Part shown: one piece after another, positions 29,642-37,329 of the stretch
Numbering within the stretch: the first letter of the stretch is position 1
How the letters are laid out: every line of letters begins with the position of its first letter
Source of the DNA: Lactococcus fujiensis JCM 16395
Lineage (GTDB): Bacteria; Bacillota; Bacilli; Lactobacillales; Streptococcaceae
Direction of reading: 5' to 3'
Assembly: GCF_002441655.1 (NCBI RefSeq)
Contig: NZ_JXJU01000003.1
Location: 1 to 64,000, forward strand
DNA: 64,000 nt
Translations under genes and position numbers: made by a program
The notes under the pieces: model-generated
Told to the model about the DNA's origin: nothing
Database searches by the model: none
What the model saw: the letters and a program-made list of their open reading frames with translations, nothing else

Positions 29642-29665
29642 TATTTGTGACATTTCAAAACTAAA

Positions 29666-29680
29666 AACGTATTAATAAGT
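29666..29680 (+). promoter_or_regulatory. Possible ComX-type box before comGA
   Basis: AACGTATT at 29666-29673 shares 5 of 8 bases with the streptococcal com-box TACGAATA and lies 7 nt before the ATG of comGA, the same spacing as the leaderless genes here. No sigma-A -10/-35 pair is clearer. A weak match offered because of position. Confidence 0.35.
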
Positions 29681-30655
29681 ATGGTACAAGAACAAGCAAA
29701 AAAAATAATTCAAATGGCAGTTGAGCAGGGAGTTTATGATGTTACTTTTCAATATTCAGGAAAATCTTATCGCATTTACTTCAAGGGTAATGCGCGAAGG
29801 GATTGTATTAAAGAGGTTAATCAAGCAGAAGGGCATGCACTTATTGCTCATTTCAAATTTATTGCAGGAATAAATGTGGGTGAAAAAAGACGTGTTCAAC
29901 TGGGTTCTTGTTGGTACAACTACGATTCAGACAAGCAAAGAAGGCTACGTTTGTCCACGGTTAGAGATTTTGATGGGAACGAATCACTCGTCATTAGACT
30001 TTTACATGATAAACAGCAGAAACTTAGTTTTTGGTTCGATGCACAAGACAGATTGGATCGATTATCGGTCGGTCGAGGGCTACACCTTTTCGCAGGACCG
30101 GTTGGTTCAGGAAAAACGTCGCTTATGTTTGATATAGCAGCTCGTGAATTTGCAGATCAACAAATTTTGACGGTTGAAGACCCGGTTGAACTGGTCAATT
30201 CTAATTTTATTCAATTACAAGTTAATCAGGTCATTGGGAATGATTATGATGCCTTGATTAAACTTTCCTTGCGACATCGGCCAGAATTACTTATCGTAGG
30301 AGAAATCCGTGACAGTAAAACAGCCCATGCTGTTTTGCAGGCTAGCCTAACTGGTTACACCGTTTTTTCAACGGTTCATGCTCGGTCGGTTCAGGGAGTT
30401 TGGGCAAGGCTTGTTGAATTAGGATTAAGTAAAGAAGAATTGGATAATTCACTTCAAAGTGTAATTTATCAACGTCTAATTGGAGGAAAGGGGGTTATTG
30501 AAATTGCTCAAAGTCAATTTGCCAGTTGGCAAAATCAGCGATGGAATGAAAAAATGCAGAACTTATTTGAAGAAGGACATCTCACACATACTCAACTTCA
30601 AAAAGAAAAAATTAAGTCTATCGCGCCAAGCAAAATTAATTCAATTGATGAGTAA
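29681..30655 (+). CDS. comGA: Competence pilus assembly ATPase ComGA
   Basis: 324 residues of the type II/IV secretion ATPase family that powers the DNA-uptake pilus at the inner membrane face. Walker A is GPVGSGKTS, the Asp box ILTVEDPVEL and Walker B LLIVGEIRDSKTA follow, with the His box STVHARS. First gene of an operon of seven overlapping com genes. The ATG lacks a Shine-Dalgarno and follows a com-box-like element. Sequence is intact. Confidence 0.95.
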   Translation: MVQEQAKKIIQMAVEQGVYDVTFQYSGKSYRIYFKGNARRDCIKEVNQAEGHALIAHFKFIAGINVGEKRRVQLGSCWYNYDSDKQRRLRLSTVRDFDGNESLVIRLLHDKQQKLSFWFDAQDRLDRLSVGRGLHLFAGPVGSGKTSLMFDIAAREFADQQILTVEDPVELVNSNFIQLQVNQVIGNDYDALIKLSLRHRPELLIVGEIRDSKTAHAVLQASLTGYTVFSTVHARSVQGVWARLVELGLSKEELDNSLQSVIYQRLIGGKGVIEIAQSQFASWQNQRWNEKMQNLFEEGHLTHTQLQKEKIKSIAPSKINSIDE

Positions 30656-31595
30656 TCTATTGTCCAATGGCTTTCATATAGGTGAAGTCACCGAGTTTTT
30701 ATCGCGTTCAGAATTAATGCCAGAAGTATTTGTAGAAAAAATGCGCGAAGGACTCGCAAATGGTGAAACCTTGGCTAAAATATTAGAACAATTGAATTTT
30801 TCTAGTTCGGTCGTTACGCAGATAGGACTTGCTGAACAGCATGGCGATTTATGTGGGACTTTAAAATTAGTTGAACAAAACGTACGCAAGTCACTTAGCG
30901 TTCAAAAGAAATTAATTGGAGTAATGCTCTATCCGCTTATTTTAATTGGACTTTTAGTCGGAATCATGCTTGGTTTAAAGAATTACTTACTGCCACAAAT
31001 TTCAGATGGCAGCAGTAATTTTGCTACCTCACTAATCACTCATTTTCCAATATTTTTTCTCATAAGTTCAGTAATGATTCTATTGCTTATTGTGATGTCG
31101 AGGCTGTTACTGAAGAATAAATCAGCTGTATTCGGCGCGTGCTTGTGGTCGAAAATCCCTATTCTTTCGTCGTATATCTTGCTCTTTCAAACGGGCTATT
31201 TTGCAAGAGAATGGGGTAATTTAATAGCACAAGGAGTCGAGTTGAATTTGATTTTTAAGATAATGGGTCAACAAACAAACCCATTATTTAGAGAAGTTGG
31301 AGAATTTTTGTCAAAAAAACTCAATGCGGGTGAAAGTTTTGAAAGCTCGGTCAGTCAATTATCATTTTTTAATCATGAACTCGCATTGATGATTGAATAT
31401 GGCGAATTAAAAGATAAGTTAGGCTTAGAATTGGGAATTTATGCTGATGAATGTTGGGAACAATTTTTCATAAAAATCGATCGAGCGATTCAGTTTATTC
31501 AACCGTTAGTTTTTGTCTTTATTGCTTTAATGATTATCTTGCTTTACGCCGCGATGTTACTACCAATTTATTCAAATATGAATAAGATGATATAA
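30546..31595 (+). CDS. comGB: Competence pilus polytopic membrane protein ComGB
   Basis: About 349 residues if the ATG at 30546 is used. GspF family with three membrane segments (LYPLILIGLLVGIMLGL, FPIFFLISSVMILLLIVM, and the C-terminal VFVFIALMIILLYAAMLLPIY) and conserved EWGNLIAQGVEL and IEYGELKDKLG. The start is uncertain: the gene overlaps comGA by about 110 nt, an earlier TTG at 30480 and a later TTG at 30567 are in frame, and none has a clear ribosome site. It anchors pilus assembly with ComGA. Confidence 0.88.
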   Translation: MKKCRTYLKKDISHILNFKKKKLSLSRQAKLIQLMSNLLSNGFHIGEVTEFLSRSELMPEVFVEKMREGLANGETLAKILEQLNFSSSVVTQIGLAEQHGDLCGTLKLVEQNVRKSLSVQKKLIGVMLYPLILIGLLVGIMLGLKNYLLPQISDGSSNFATSLITHFPIFFLISSVMILLLIVMSRLLLKNKSAVFGACLWSKIPILSSYILLFQTGYFAREWGNLIAQGVELNLIFKIMGQQTNPLFREVGEFLSKKLNAGESFESSVSQLSFFNHELALMIEYGELKDKLGLELGIYADECWEQFFIKIDRAIQFIQPLVFVFIALMIILLYAAMLLPIYSNMNKMI

Positions 31596-31608
31596 AAAGG
31601 AGAGAGAG

Positions 31609-31914
31609 ATGAGAAAAAAGAAAGTACGTGCATTTACACTCATTGAAATGCTTGTTGTATTAGCGATTATCAGTATATTGATTCTATTATTTGTTCCAAA
31701 TCTGATGAAAGAAAAAGGAACGGTTCAGAAAACGGGACAAACAGCTGTCGTAAAAGTGGTTGAGTCGCAAGCCCAAATGTATGAACTTGACCATACTAGC
31801 ACTGCAACCTTGAATGAACTTATGGCAAATAATATGATAACTCAAAAACAGGCAGAGAATTATGATGAATATTACAAACAAAATAAACAAGAAAATCGTA
31901 CCGTCCCAGATTAA
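31609..31914 (+). CDS. comGC: Major competence pseudopilin ComGC
   Basis: 101 residues. The leader MRKKKVRAFTLIEMLVVLAIISILILLFVPNL has the prepilin site before FTLIE with Glu at +5, then the hydrophobic spine, then a short soluble domain. It is the main subunit of the DNA-uptake pilus and is cleaved by the prepilin peptidase ComC, not seen here. AAAAGGAGAGAG is a strong ribosome site, consistent with high dosage of this subunit. Confidence 0.95.
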   Translation: MRKKKVRAFTLIEMLVVLAIISILILLFVPNLMKEKGTVQKTGQTAVVKVVESQAQMYELDHTSTATLNELMANNMITQKQAENYDEYYKQNKQENRTVPD

Positions 31915-32305
31915 AGGATTTACCTTGTTAGAAGCACTTCTAGTCCTTTTTATCACAGGTTTTATTTTGGGGCTATTTTCATCATCATTGTCAAAAACGG
32001 TAAAACTTGTGAAGAATGAGTTATTTATTCTGGAATTTGAGAAAATGTATCACTCAACACAAACAGATGCTACAATTTTAGGGCAACCTCAAACTTTACG
32101 TGTAAAAAATAAAATTCTATCTAATGATTATTCTCACTTTTCTGTGCCAGATGATATCCAAATGAGTGAATTTGTTGTTACCTTTAATGATAAAGGGGGA
32201 AATTCTAGTTTAACTAGGATAAATATTAATATATTACCAGAAAACAAAACGATTATTTATCAAATGGAGATGGGAAGTGGCAAATATAAGAAAACGATCA
32301 ATTAG
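31862..32305 (+). CDS. comGD: Minor pseudopilin ComGD
   Basis: 147 residues starting at ATG 31862 (or 31865). Prepilin motif KGFTLLEALLVLFITGFILGLF. It overlaps the end of comGC by 53 nt, so translation is probably coupled. Minor pseudopilins are thought to form the pilus tip or initiation complex. No frameshift seen. Confidence 0.9.
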   Translation: MMNITNKINKKIVPSQIKGFTLLEALLVLFITGFILGLFSSSLSKTVKLVKNELFILEFEKMYHSTQTDATILGQPQTLRVKNKILSNDYSHFSVPDDIQMSEFVVTFNDKGGNSSLTRININILPENKTIIYQMEMGSGKYKKTIN

Positions 32306-32573
32306 AGCATATCTATTGATGGAAAGTTTGATTTCAATAAGCTTATTAACAATTTTAGTCACCGTTGTTTTGTCAGCAGTCACCAAAAGTCATCAAGAAA
32401 ATAGGGAATTGGTTCAACAAATTGAAACATATAATGTTGCTCAAATGGCAATTCAGACTGGTCAACAAAAATTATCAATAAATGGGGTGTGCATTGATAT
32501 TTATTATGAAAATAATAATATCTTAATAAAATCAGCGGGAAAGGAGCTCATGAGATTTGAAGAAAAAGATTAG
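32277..32573 (+). CDS. comGE: Minor pseudopilin ComGE
   Basis: 98 residues from a GTG at 32277 with GGAGATGGGAA just upstream inside comGD (29-nt overlap). The prepilin-like segment is IRAYLLMESLISISLLTILVTVVLSAV with Glu in the +5-like position. Part of the competence pseudopilus. The divergent motif (YLLME) is normal for ComGE. Confidence 0.85.
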   Translation: MANIRKRSIRAYLLMESLISISLLTILVTVVLSAVTKSHQENRELVQQIETYNVAQMAIQTGQQKLSINGVCIDIYYENNNILIKSAGKELMRFEEKD

Positions 32574-32985
32574 AGGCTTCTCTTTAATTGAAACATGTCT
32601 GGCACTCTTAGTCATTTCCCAATCAGTTTTGGTCATCTTTGCATTGACAAAATTTTTACGCACACAATTTATTTTTCAAAGTTCAAATACGGACACTGAT
32701 TGGCAAATATTTTGTGAGCAGATGCGTGCCGAGCTTCAGGAAGATAAATTAATTAAAGTCGAAGATAATTTTTTATATGTGAGTGGAGATAAAACAATTC
32801 GCTATGGATTTATGGGAAGTGATTTTCGTAAAACAGATGGGCAGGGGAAAGGCTATCAACCAATGCTCTATCATCTTCAGTCAGCAAAGATCTCTGAAAA
32901 TGATAAACTTGTTAAAATTACGGTCAATTTCCAGAAAGGAGGAACTCGCGAATTTTTGTATCTTTTTTTAGAAAAAAACGGGTAA
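32557..32985 (+). CDS. comGF: Minor pseudopilin ComGF
   Basis: 142 residues from a TTG at 32557, with AAGGAG 10 nt upstream and a 17-nt overlap with comGE. Prepilin motif KIRGFSLIETCLALLVISQSVLVIFAL, then a soluble domain with YGFMGSDFRKTDGQGKGYQP typical of ComGF. Pilus component. Confidence 0.87.
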   Translation: MKKKIRGFSLIETCLALLVISQSVLVIFALTKFLRTQFIFQSSNTDTDWQIFCEQMRAELQEDKLIKVEDNFLYVSGDKTIRYGFMGSDFRKTDGQGKGYQPMLYHLQSAKISENDKLVKITVNFQKGGTREFLYLFLEKNG

Positions 32986-33266
32986 AAGCAGGAATTCTCA
33001 TTTACACTTTGCTAATCTCCTTAATTTTCGGCCTCTTATTACAATTTGTTTTGAGCTGTGAATTGACAGCAAAAAGGCAACTTGTTGAGCAAAGGGACCG
33101 CTTAAAGGCAGAGACAATGGTTGTTCTTGTTCAGAATAAAAATGGTAATGGGAATGGAACGTACCATTTTAATGATGGAAGGGTAGTGTTGTCGGTCATA
33201 GGGCAAGTGACAAATTATGAGGTTCAGCTGAATTCAGGTAGAACTTTTATTTTTAAACATAAATAA
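32952..33266 (+). CDS. comGG: Minor pilus component ComGG, apparent ATT start
   Basis: About 104 residues if translation begins at ATT 32952. The protein then starts (I/M)FVSFFRKKRVKAGILIYTLL, which aligns with streptococcal ComGG (KKKKVKAGVLLYA near the N-terminus). A strong AGGAGG (32937-32942) is 9 nt upstream of the ATT, and no ATG, GTG or TTG lies in this frame near it. The first standard in-frame codon, TTG at 33009, has no ribosome site and would delete the conserved KAG and part of the membrane segment. It overlaps comGF by 34 nt. Confidence 0.75.
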   Translation: MFVSFFRKKRVKAGILIYTLLISLIFGLLLQFVLSCELTAKRQLVEQRDRLKAETMVVLVQNKNGNGNGTYHFNDGRVVLSVIGQVTNYEVQLNSGRTFIFKHK

Positions 33267-33282
33267 ATTTAGAAAAATAATG

Positions 33283-33330
33283 TTAACCAGTTGACATTAT
33301 TTTAATTTTAAGATATACTTAACCAGTAAA
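33283..33330 (+). promoter_or_regulatory. zit promoter with two ZitR operators
   Basis: TTGACA (33291-33296), 17-bp spacer, TATACT (33314-33319). Two copies of the TTAACYRGTTAA-type operator overlap the two boxes: TTAACCAGTTGA (33283-33294) and TTAACCAGTAAA (33319-33330). Zinc-loaded ZitR should block polymerase directly. Confidence 0.88.
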
Positions 33331-33352
33331 CTAAATGAGGGGGACAAGAAAT

Positions 33353-33790
33353 TTGAATCTAGAGAATCAAATTGATCAAATGTTGAGTAAGATTACTCAG
33401 TTTGCTGAAAATAAACATGAAGTTCTATTGGGCAAATGCGAGTCGGGTGAACAATTGACAAGTACACAAGAGCATATCTTGATGATTCTTGCTAATGATA
33501 CGTCAACGAATGCAAAAATTGCTTCCAATCTGAATATTTCACCAGCAGCAGTTACAAAAGCGATTAAAAAGCTACAATTACAGGAACTTATTATGCCGAG
33601 TAAAATTCAGAGTGATGAGCGAGTTATTATATGGAGCTTGACGGATAAAGCATTGCCCATTGCGCAAGAACACGCAAAACACCATAGTAAAACACTTGAG
33701 ACGTATAAAGAACTAATGAAAGATTATAATGGTGACGAACAAAAAACGATTCAACGTTTCTTGTCAGCATTGACAGAGGTATTCGAATGA
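33353..33790 (+). CDS. zitR: Zinc-responsive MarR-family repressor ZitR
   Basis: 145 residues from the TTG at 33353 (GAGGGGG lies about 9 nt upstream); an in-frame ATG at 33335 lies inside the operator-ribosome-site region. Winged-helix MarR fold: FAENKHEVLLGKCESGEQLTSTQEHILMIL holds zinc ligands, and NISPAAVTKAIKKL is the recognition helix. It represses its own operon when zinc is sufficient. ATGA overlap with zitS. Confidence 0.94.
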   Translation: MNLENQIDQMLSKITQFAENKHEVLLGKCESGEQLTSTQEHILMILANDTSTNAKIASNLNISPAAVTKAIKKLQLQELIMPSKIQSDERVIIWSLTDKALPIAQEHAKHHSKTLETYKELMKDYNGDEQKTIQRFLSALTEVFE

Positions 33791-34629
33791 AAAAATGGTT
33801 GCTAATTCCCTTGTTGACAGTTTTATTTGTCTTGACTGCTTGTCAAAAGTCGACTGCAAAACCTGAAATTATAACGAGTTTTGAACCAATGTATGAATTT
33901 ACTAAAGCTATTGTTGGTGATAAAGTCGAAATCAAAAATATCGTTCCATCAAATCAAGAAGTGCATGACTATGAACCCAGTGCCAAAGATATGGCTACAA
34001 TGAGCGCTGCAAAGGTAATTATATATAATTCTGATGATTTGGAAAAATGGGTAAAAAATGCTCAAGGAAAAGAAGCTAAAATCGAAGCATCAACTCCGGT
34101 AACTAAAATAGCTGGGGATCCTCATACATGGGTAAGCCCAAAGGAAGCAATTCTGGAAGTTCAATACATCGCTGATCAACTATCAAACGTTTTTCCACAA
34201 TATAAAAGTGATTTTGAAAAAAATGCCTCTGCATATCTTACAAAATTAAAAAAATTGGATGCGGAATTTGATACATTGAAGGATGCTAAGCAAAAAGTAT
34301 TTATCACTCAACATGAGGCATTCTCTTATTTGGCGCGTGATTATGGTATGAAGCAAATTGCGATTACAGGGCTTGATCCTGAATCAGAACCATCAGCAAG
34401 CGCGCTTGCAACGCTGAAATCAGAAATGGAAAAAGCCGGTTTGAAACATGTCTATTTTGAAGATAATTCAACCAGTGCAATTGCTGAAACATTAGCAAAA
34501 TCAGCTGGAGCTTCACTCCTAGTGATTAATCCAGTTGAGGGGTTATCCGATGCACAAAAAAAGGCAGGCGATAATTACCTGACAATCATGCAAGAAAATT
34601 TAAAATCTTTACAAAAAACGATTAAATAA
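33787..34629 (+). CDS. zitS: Zinc-binding lipoprotein of the ZitSQP transporter
   Basis: 280 residues. Lipoprotein signal MKKWLLIPLLTVLFVLTAC (lipobox LTAC), then a cluster A-I metal-binding fold with His ligands around QEVHDYEPS, GDPHTWVSP and TQHEAFSYL, and DPESEPS with the acidic ligand. The His/Asp-rich loop usual in zinc-specific homologues before DPHTW is absent, so the protein is short. It delivers zinc to ZitP. Start overlaps zitR by 4 nt. Confidence 0.92.
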   Translation: MKKWLLIPLLTVLFVLTACQKSTAKPEIITSFEPMYEFTKAIVGDKVEIKNIVPSNQEVHDYEPSAKDMATMSAAKVIIYNSDDLEKWVKNAQGKEAKIEASTPVTKIAGDPHTWVSPKEAILEVQYIADQLSNVFPQYKSDFEKNASAYLTKLKKLDAEFDTLKDAKQKVFITQHEAFSYLARDYGMKQIAITGLDPESEPSASALATLKSEMEKAGLKHVYFEDNSTSAIAETLAKSAGASLLVINPVEGLSDAQKKAGDNYLTIMQENLKSLQKTIK

Positions 34630-34740
34630 TTTTAAGGAAATTTTAAGGAAATGGCAATATAATTAAGTTCTTCCTAAAAATCTTTTCATAAAACTCCTTA
34701 AAGTCCTCGTTTAAAAGTTATTCGAGGGCTTTTCTTTTTA
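34629..34740 (+). terminator. Terminator/attenuator and direct repeat between zitS and zitQ
   Basis: AAAGTCCTCG (34700-34709) pairs with CGAGGGCTTT (34723-34732, one G-T), followed by T-rich sequence. Upstream, the repeat ATTTTAAGGAA occurs twice in tandem and a TATAAT lies at 34658-34663. The hairpin should lower transcription of zitQP relative to zitRS. Confidence 0.7.
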
Positions 34741-34760
34741 ATTATAATGAAGGAATCAAA

Positions 34761-35480
34761 ATGAGATACATTGATGTTGAAAATTTGACATTTTATTACG
34801 ATAGAGAACCAGTACTGGAGGACATTAGTTACTCTATTGAATCTGGTGAATTTGTCACATTGACTGGGGAAAATGGGGCAGCTAAGTCTACATTAATTAA
34901 AACAACTCTTGGAATTTTGAAACCCAAACGGGGAAAAGTCACAATTTCCAAGAAGAACACACGAGGGGAACCTTTGCGAATTGCCTATTTGCCTCAACAA
35001 GTGGCAAGTTTCAATGCGGGATTTCCAAGTTCAGTGAAAGAATTTGTAACAAGTGGACGTTATCCACGTCGGGGCTGGTTTAAAAAGTTGAACGCTCATG
35101 ATGAAGAACACGTGAAAACATCACTCGAAGCCGTCGGAATGTGGGAATACAGGGATCACCGAATTGGTGAGCTTTCAGGTGGACAGAAACAAAGAATTGC
35201 GATTGCTCGCATGTTTGCTTCAGACCCAGACTTATTCATTTTGGATGAACCAACAACAGGAATGGATGATGTCTCCTCGGCTGACTTTTATCGTTTGATG
35301 CATCACGCTGCTCATAAACACGGAAAGAGCGTATTGATGGTCACCCATGACCCAGAAGAAGTAAAAGAGTATGCAGATCGCAATATTCATCTTTTCAAAG
35401 ACCAAAATGGCAAATTTGCTTGCTTTGACTTGCATACAGATCGTGAACAAAATGTGAAAGGAGAAGTTCAGCATGCTTGA
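34761..35480 (+). CDS. zitQ: Zinc ABC transporter ATP-binding protein
   Basis: 239 residues. Walker A reads GENGAAKST; the second Gly of the usual GAGKS is Ala, a variant also known in streptococcal AdcC. Signature [15 protein letters not shown], Walker [13 protein letters not shown], switch VTHDPEE. It energises ZitP. GAAGGAAT precedes the ATG. Ends with a His at VQHA and overlaps zitP by 8 nt. Confidence 0.94.
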   Translation: MRYIDVENLTFYYDREPVLEDISYSIESGEFVTLTGENGAAKSTLIKTTLGILKPKRGKVTISKKNTRGEPLRIAYLPQQVASFNAGFPSSVKEFVTSGRYPRRGWFKKLNAHDEEHVKTSLEAVGMWEYRDHRIGELSGGQKQRIAIARMFASDPDLFILDEPTTGMDDVSSADFYRLMHHAAHKHGKSVLMVTHDPEEVKEYADRNIHLFKDQNGKFACFDLHTDREQNVKGEVQHA

Positions 35481-36282
35481 TTTATTAAATTATGACTTTA
35501 TGCGGAATGCCCTTCTCGCGGCCACGGCCATCTCTATTTTTTCACCTCTACTTGGTGTATTCCTTGTATTAAGACGTCAAAGTTTAATGTCTGATACCTT
35601 ATCACATGTTTCACTCGCAGGTGTTGCTTTTGGGATTTTATTGAGTTGGGATCCAACAATTACAACTTTAATCGTTGTCGTTTTAGCCGCAATATTCTTA
35701 GAATATTTGCGTACAATTTATAAGGATTACATGGAGATTGCAACGGCAATTTTAATGTCTGCAGGACTTGCCATCGCGCTCTTGATTCTGAATTCATCAA
35801 AAGGTGCAACAAATGTCAGCCTTGAACAATATTTATTTGGTTCATTAATTACCATCTCGGTAACACAAGTTATTATGCTATTTGTGATGGCTATGCTTGT
35901 CCTTATTGGATTCTCTCTCTTTTTACGTCCGCTTTATGTCATGACTTTTGATGAAGACACTGCCTATGTTGATGGCTTACCTGTGCGTTGGATTTCTATT
36001 GCTTTTAACATTGTTACTGGTATTGCTATTGCCTTGATGATTCCAGCAGCGGGGGCCCTACTTGTATCAGCGATTATGGTGCTTCCTGCATCAATTGCGA
36101 TGCGACTTGGGAAGTCATTTAAGTCAGTGCTTACCTTGTCAGTCATTATCAGCTTTATTGGCTTAAATACAGGGCTTATTGCATCATATTATATGGATGC
36201 ACCAGCCTCTGCTGCCATTACATTGATATTAATTTTACTTTTCTTGCTGACATCTGGTATCAAAAGTCTGGCTCGTCGCTGA
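35473..36282 (+). CDS. zitP: Zinc ABC transporter permease
   Basis: 269 residues, seven to eight membrane segments, ABC-3 family. Conserved [32 protein letters not shown] near the N-terminus and [31 protein letters not shown] follow the family pattern. AGGAG lies inside the end of zitQ. The last 48 nt overlap the convergent pseudouridine synthase gene, leaving no room for a terminator. Confidence 0.94.
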   Translation: MLDLLNYDFMRNALLAATAISIFSPLLGVFLVLRRQSLMSDTLSHVSLAGVAFGILLSWDPTITTLIVVVLAAIFLEYLRTIYKDYMEIATAILMSAGLAIALLILNSSKGATNVSLEQYLFGSLITISVTQVIMLFVMAMLVLIGFSLFLRPLYVMTFDEDTAYVDGLPVRWISIAFNIVTGIAIALMIPAAGALLVSAIMVLPASIAMRLGKSFKSVLTLSVIISFIGLNTGLIASYYMDAPASAAITLILILLFLLTSGIKSLARR

Positions 36283-37104
36283 AACACTGATTTCTTCAGC
36301 AGTAAATGGATTTAGAAAAGTAAGTTGACGTGCGTGAAGCATCAGTCGAGACTCATTTTTGTCAGAACCATAGAGTTGATCTCCCACAATCGGATGTGTC
36401 AGTGATGACAAGTGAACACGGATTTGATGGGTACGGCCTGTGTCAAGGGTAACTTTGATCAGGCTTTTTCTTTTGAAATCGGATAAGACGGACACATGGG
36501 TGATTGCATCCTTGCCACTTTTAGAAACGACTTGTTTACGCTTGTCATGTCTGTCTTTTCCGATTGGTTCATGGATGGTAAATGTTTTATCATTAAAATG
36601 ACCGTGTACAAGGGCAACATATTCACGGTGAATCAAATTATCTTCAAACATTTTCCCTAGAATTGGCAGTACAAACTGATTTTTAGCAAATAAAACAGCA
36701 CCAGAAGTTAATTCATCGAGTCTGTGCACGACGTAAACAGGCTGATTAACGGCAGCCGCTACATGATTTTGCAAAGCTAACTCGCCTGGTATATTCGGGT
36801 GAGTTTTCATTCCCTCAGGTTTATTGGCTATGACAAAATGTTCATCTTCAAATAAAATTTCTGCAAAACTAGATTGCCCATAAGCGACCTCAAGAGATTT
36901 AAAATCTTCTATGTCAAATATAATTTTTATTTTGTCAGCACTGACAACTATTTTTTCTTCTGAAACGAGTTCATCATTGACCCAAAAGTGTTTTTTTTGA
37001 TGCAAAAAATAACGTTGCTTACGGGGGACCATCCAGGTTTCTTCAAGCAAATGCTTAACGCTTTGTGCTTTGAAATTTTTTGGTAAAATAAAGTTAAATT
37101 CCAT
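36235..37104 (-). CDS. RluA-family pseudouridine synthase
   Basis: 289 residues. A short N-terminal S4-like part precedes the catalytic domain with HRLDELTSGAVLFAKN (catalytic Asp), REYVALVHGHF, and GRTHQIRVHLSSLTHPIVGD. Homologues modify uridines in 23S rRNA or tRNA; the exact target is not readable. Its mRNA looks leaderless: the extended -10 TGA-TACAAT ends 7 nt before the ATG, without a ribosome site. The 3' end overlaps zitP antisense by 48 nt. Confidence 0.92.
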   Translation of the reverse strand: MEFNFILPKNFKAQSVKHLLEETWMVPRKQRYFLHQKKHFWVNDELVSEEKIVVSADKIKIIFDIEDFKSLEVAYGQSSFAEILFEDEHFVIANKPEGMKTHPNIPGELALQNHVAAAVNQPVYVVHRLDELTSGAVLFAKNQFVLPILGKMFEDNLIHREYVALVHGHFNDKTFTIHEPIGKDRHDKRKQVVSKSGKDAITHVSVLSDFKRKSLIKVTLDTGRTHQIRVHLSSLTHPIVGDQLYGSDKNESRLMLHARQLTFLNPFTAEEISVSATSQTFDTRCQQEK

Positions 37105-37111
37105 AAAATAT

Positions 37112-37120
37112 ATTGTATCA
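37112..37120 (-). promoter_or_regulatory. Extended -10 placed for leaderless pseudouridine synthase mRNA
   Basis: On the minus strand TGA-TACAAT occupies 37120-37112 and its last base is 7 nt before the ATG at 37104. Confidence 0.62.
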
Positions 37121-37167
37121 CAAAGATAAATTTGATAGAATAAGCGGATAACTCAATTTTTTAAGGT

Positions 37168-37196
37168 GTGACAGGAAACGTAATAAAAAGTATAAT
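37168..37196 (+). promoter_or_regulatory. pbp2A promoter
   Basis: GTGACA at 37168-37173, 17-bp spacer, TATAAT at 37191-37196. The leader before the ATG is about 125 nt. Confidence 0.7.
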
Positions 37197-37329
37197 AGAA
37201 TCGTGAAGAATAAATTCACATTAATAAACTGGTAAAAATTGAATCCTTGGTCCAAAAACATCGTAGAGCATTTATTTATTTCAAGAAATTGAAAAAAGGA
37301 CTCTAAACATTTTAATTTAAGGAAAAACA

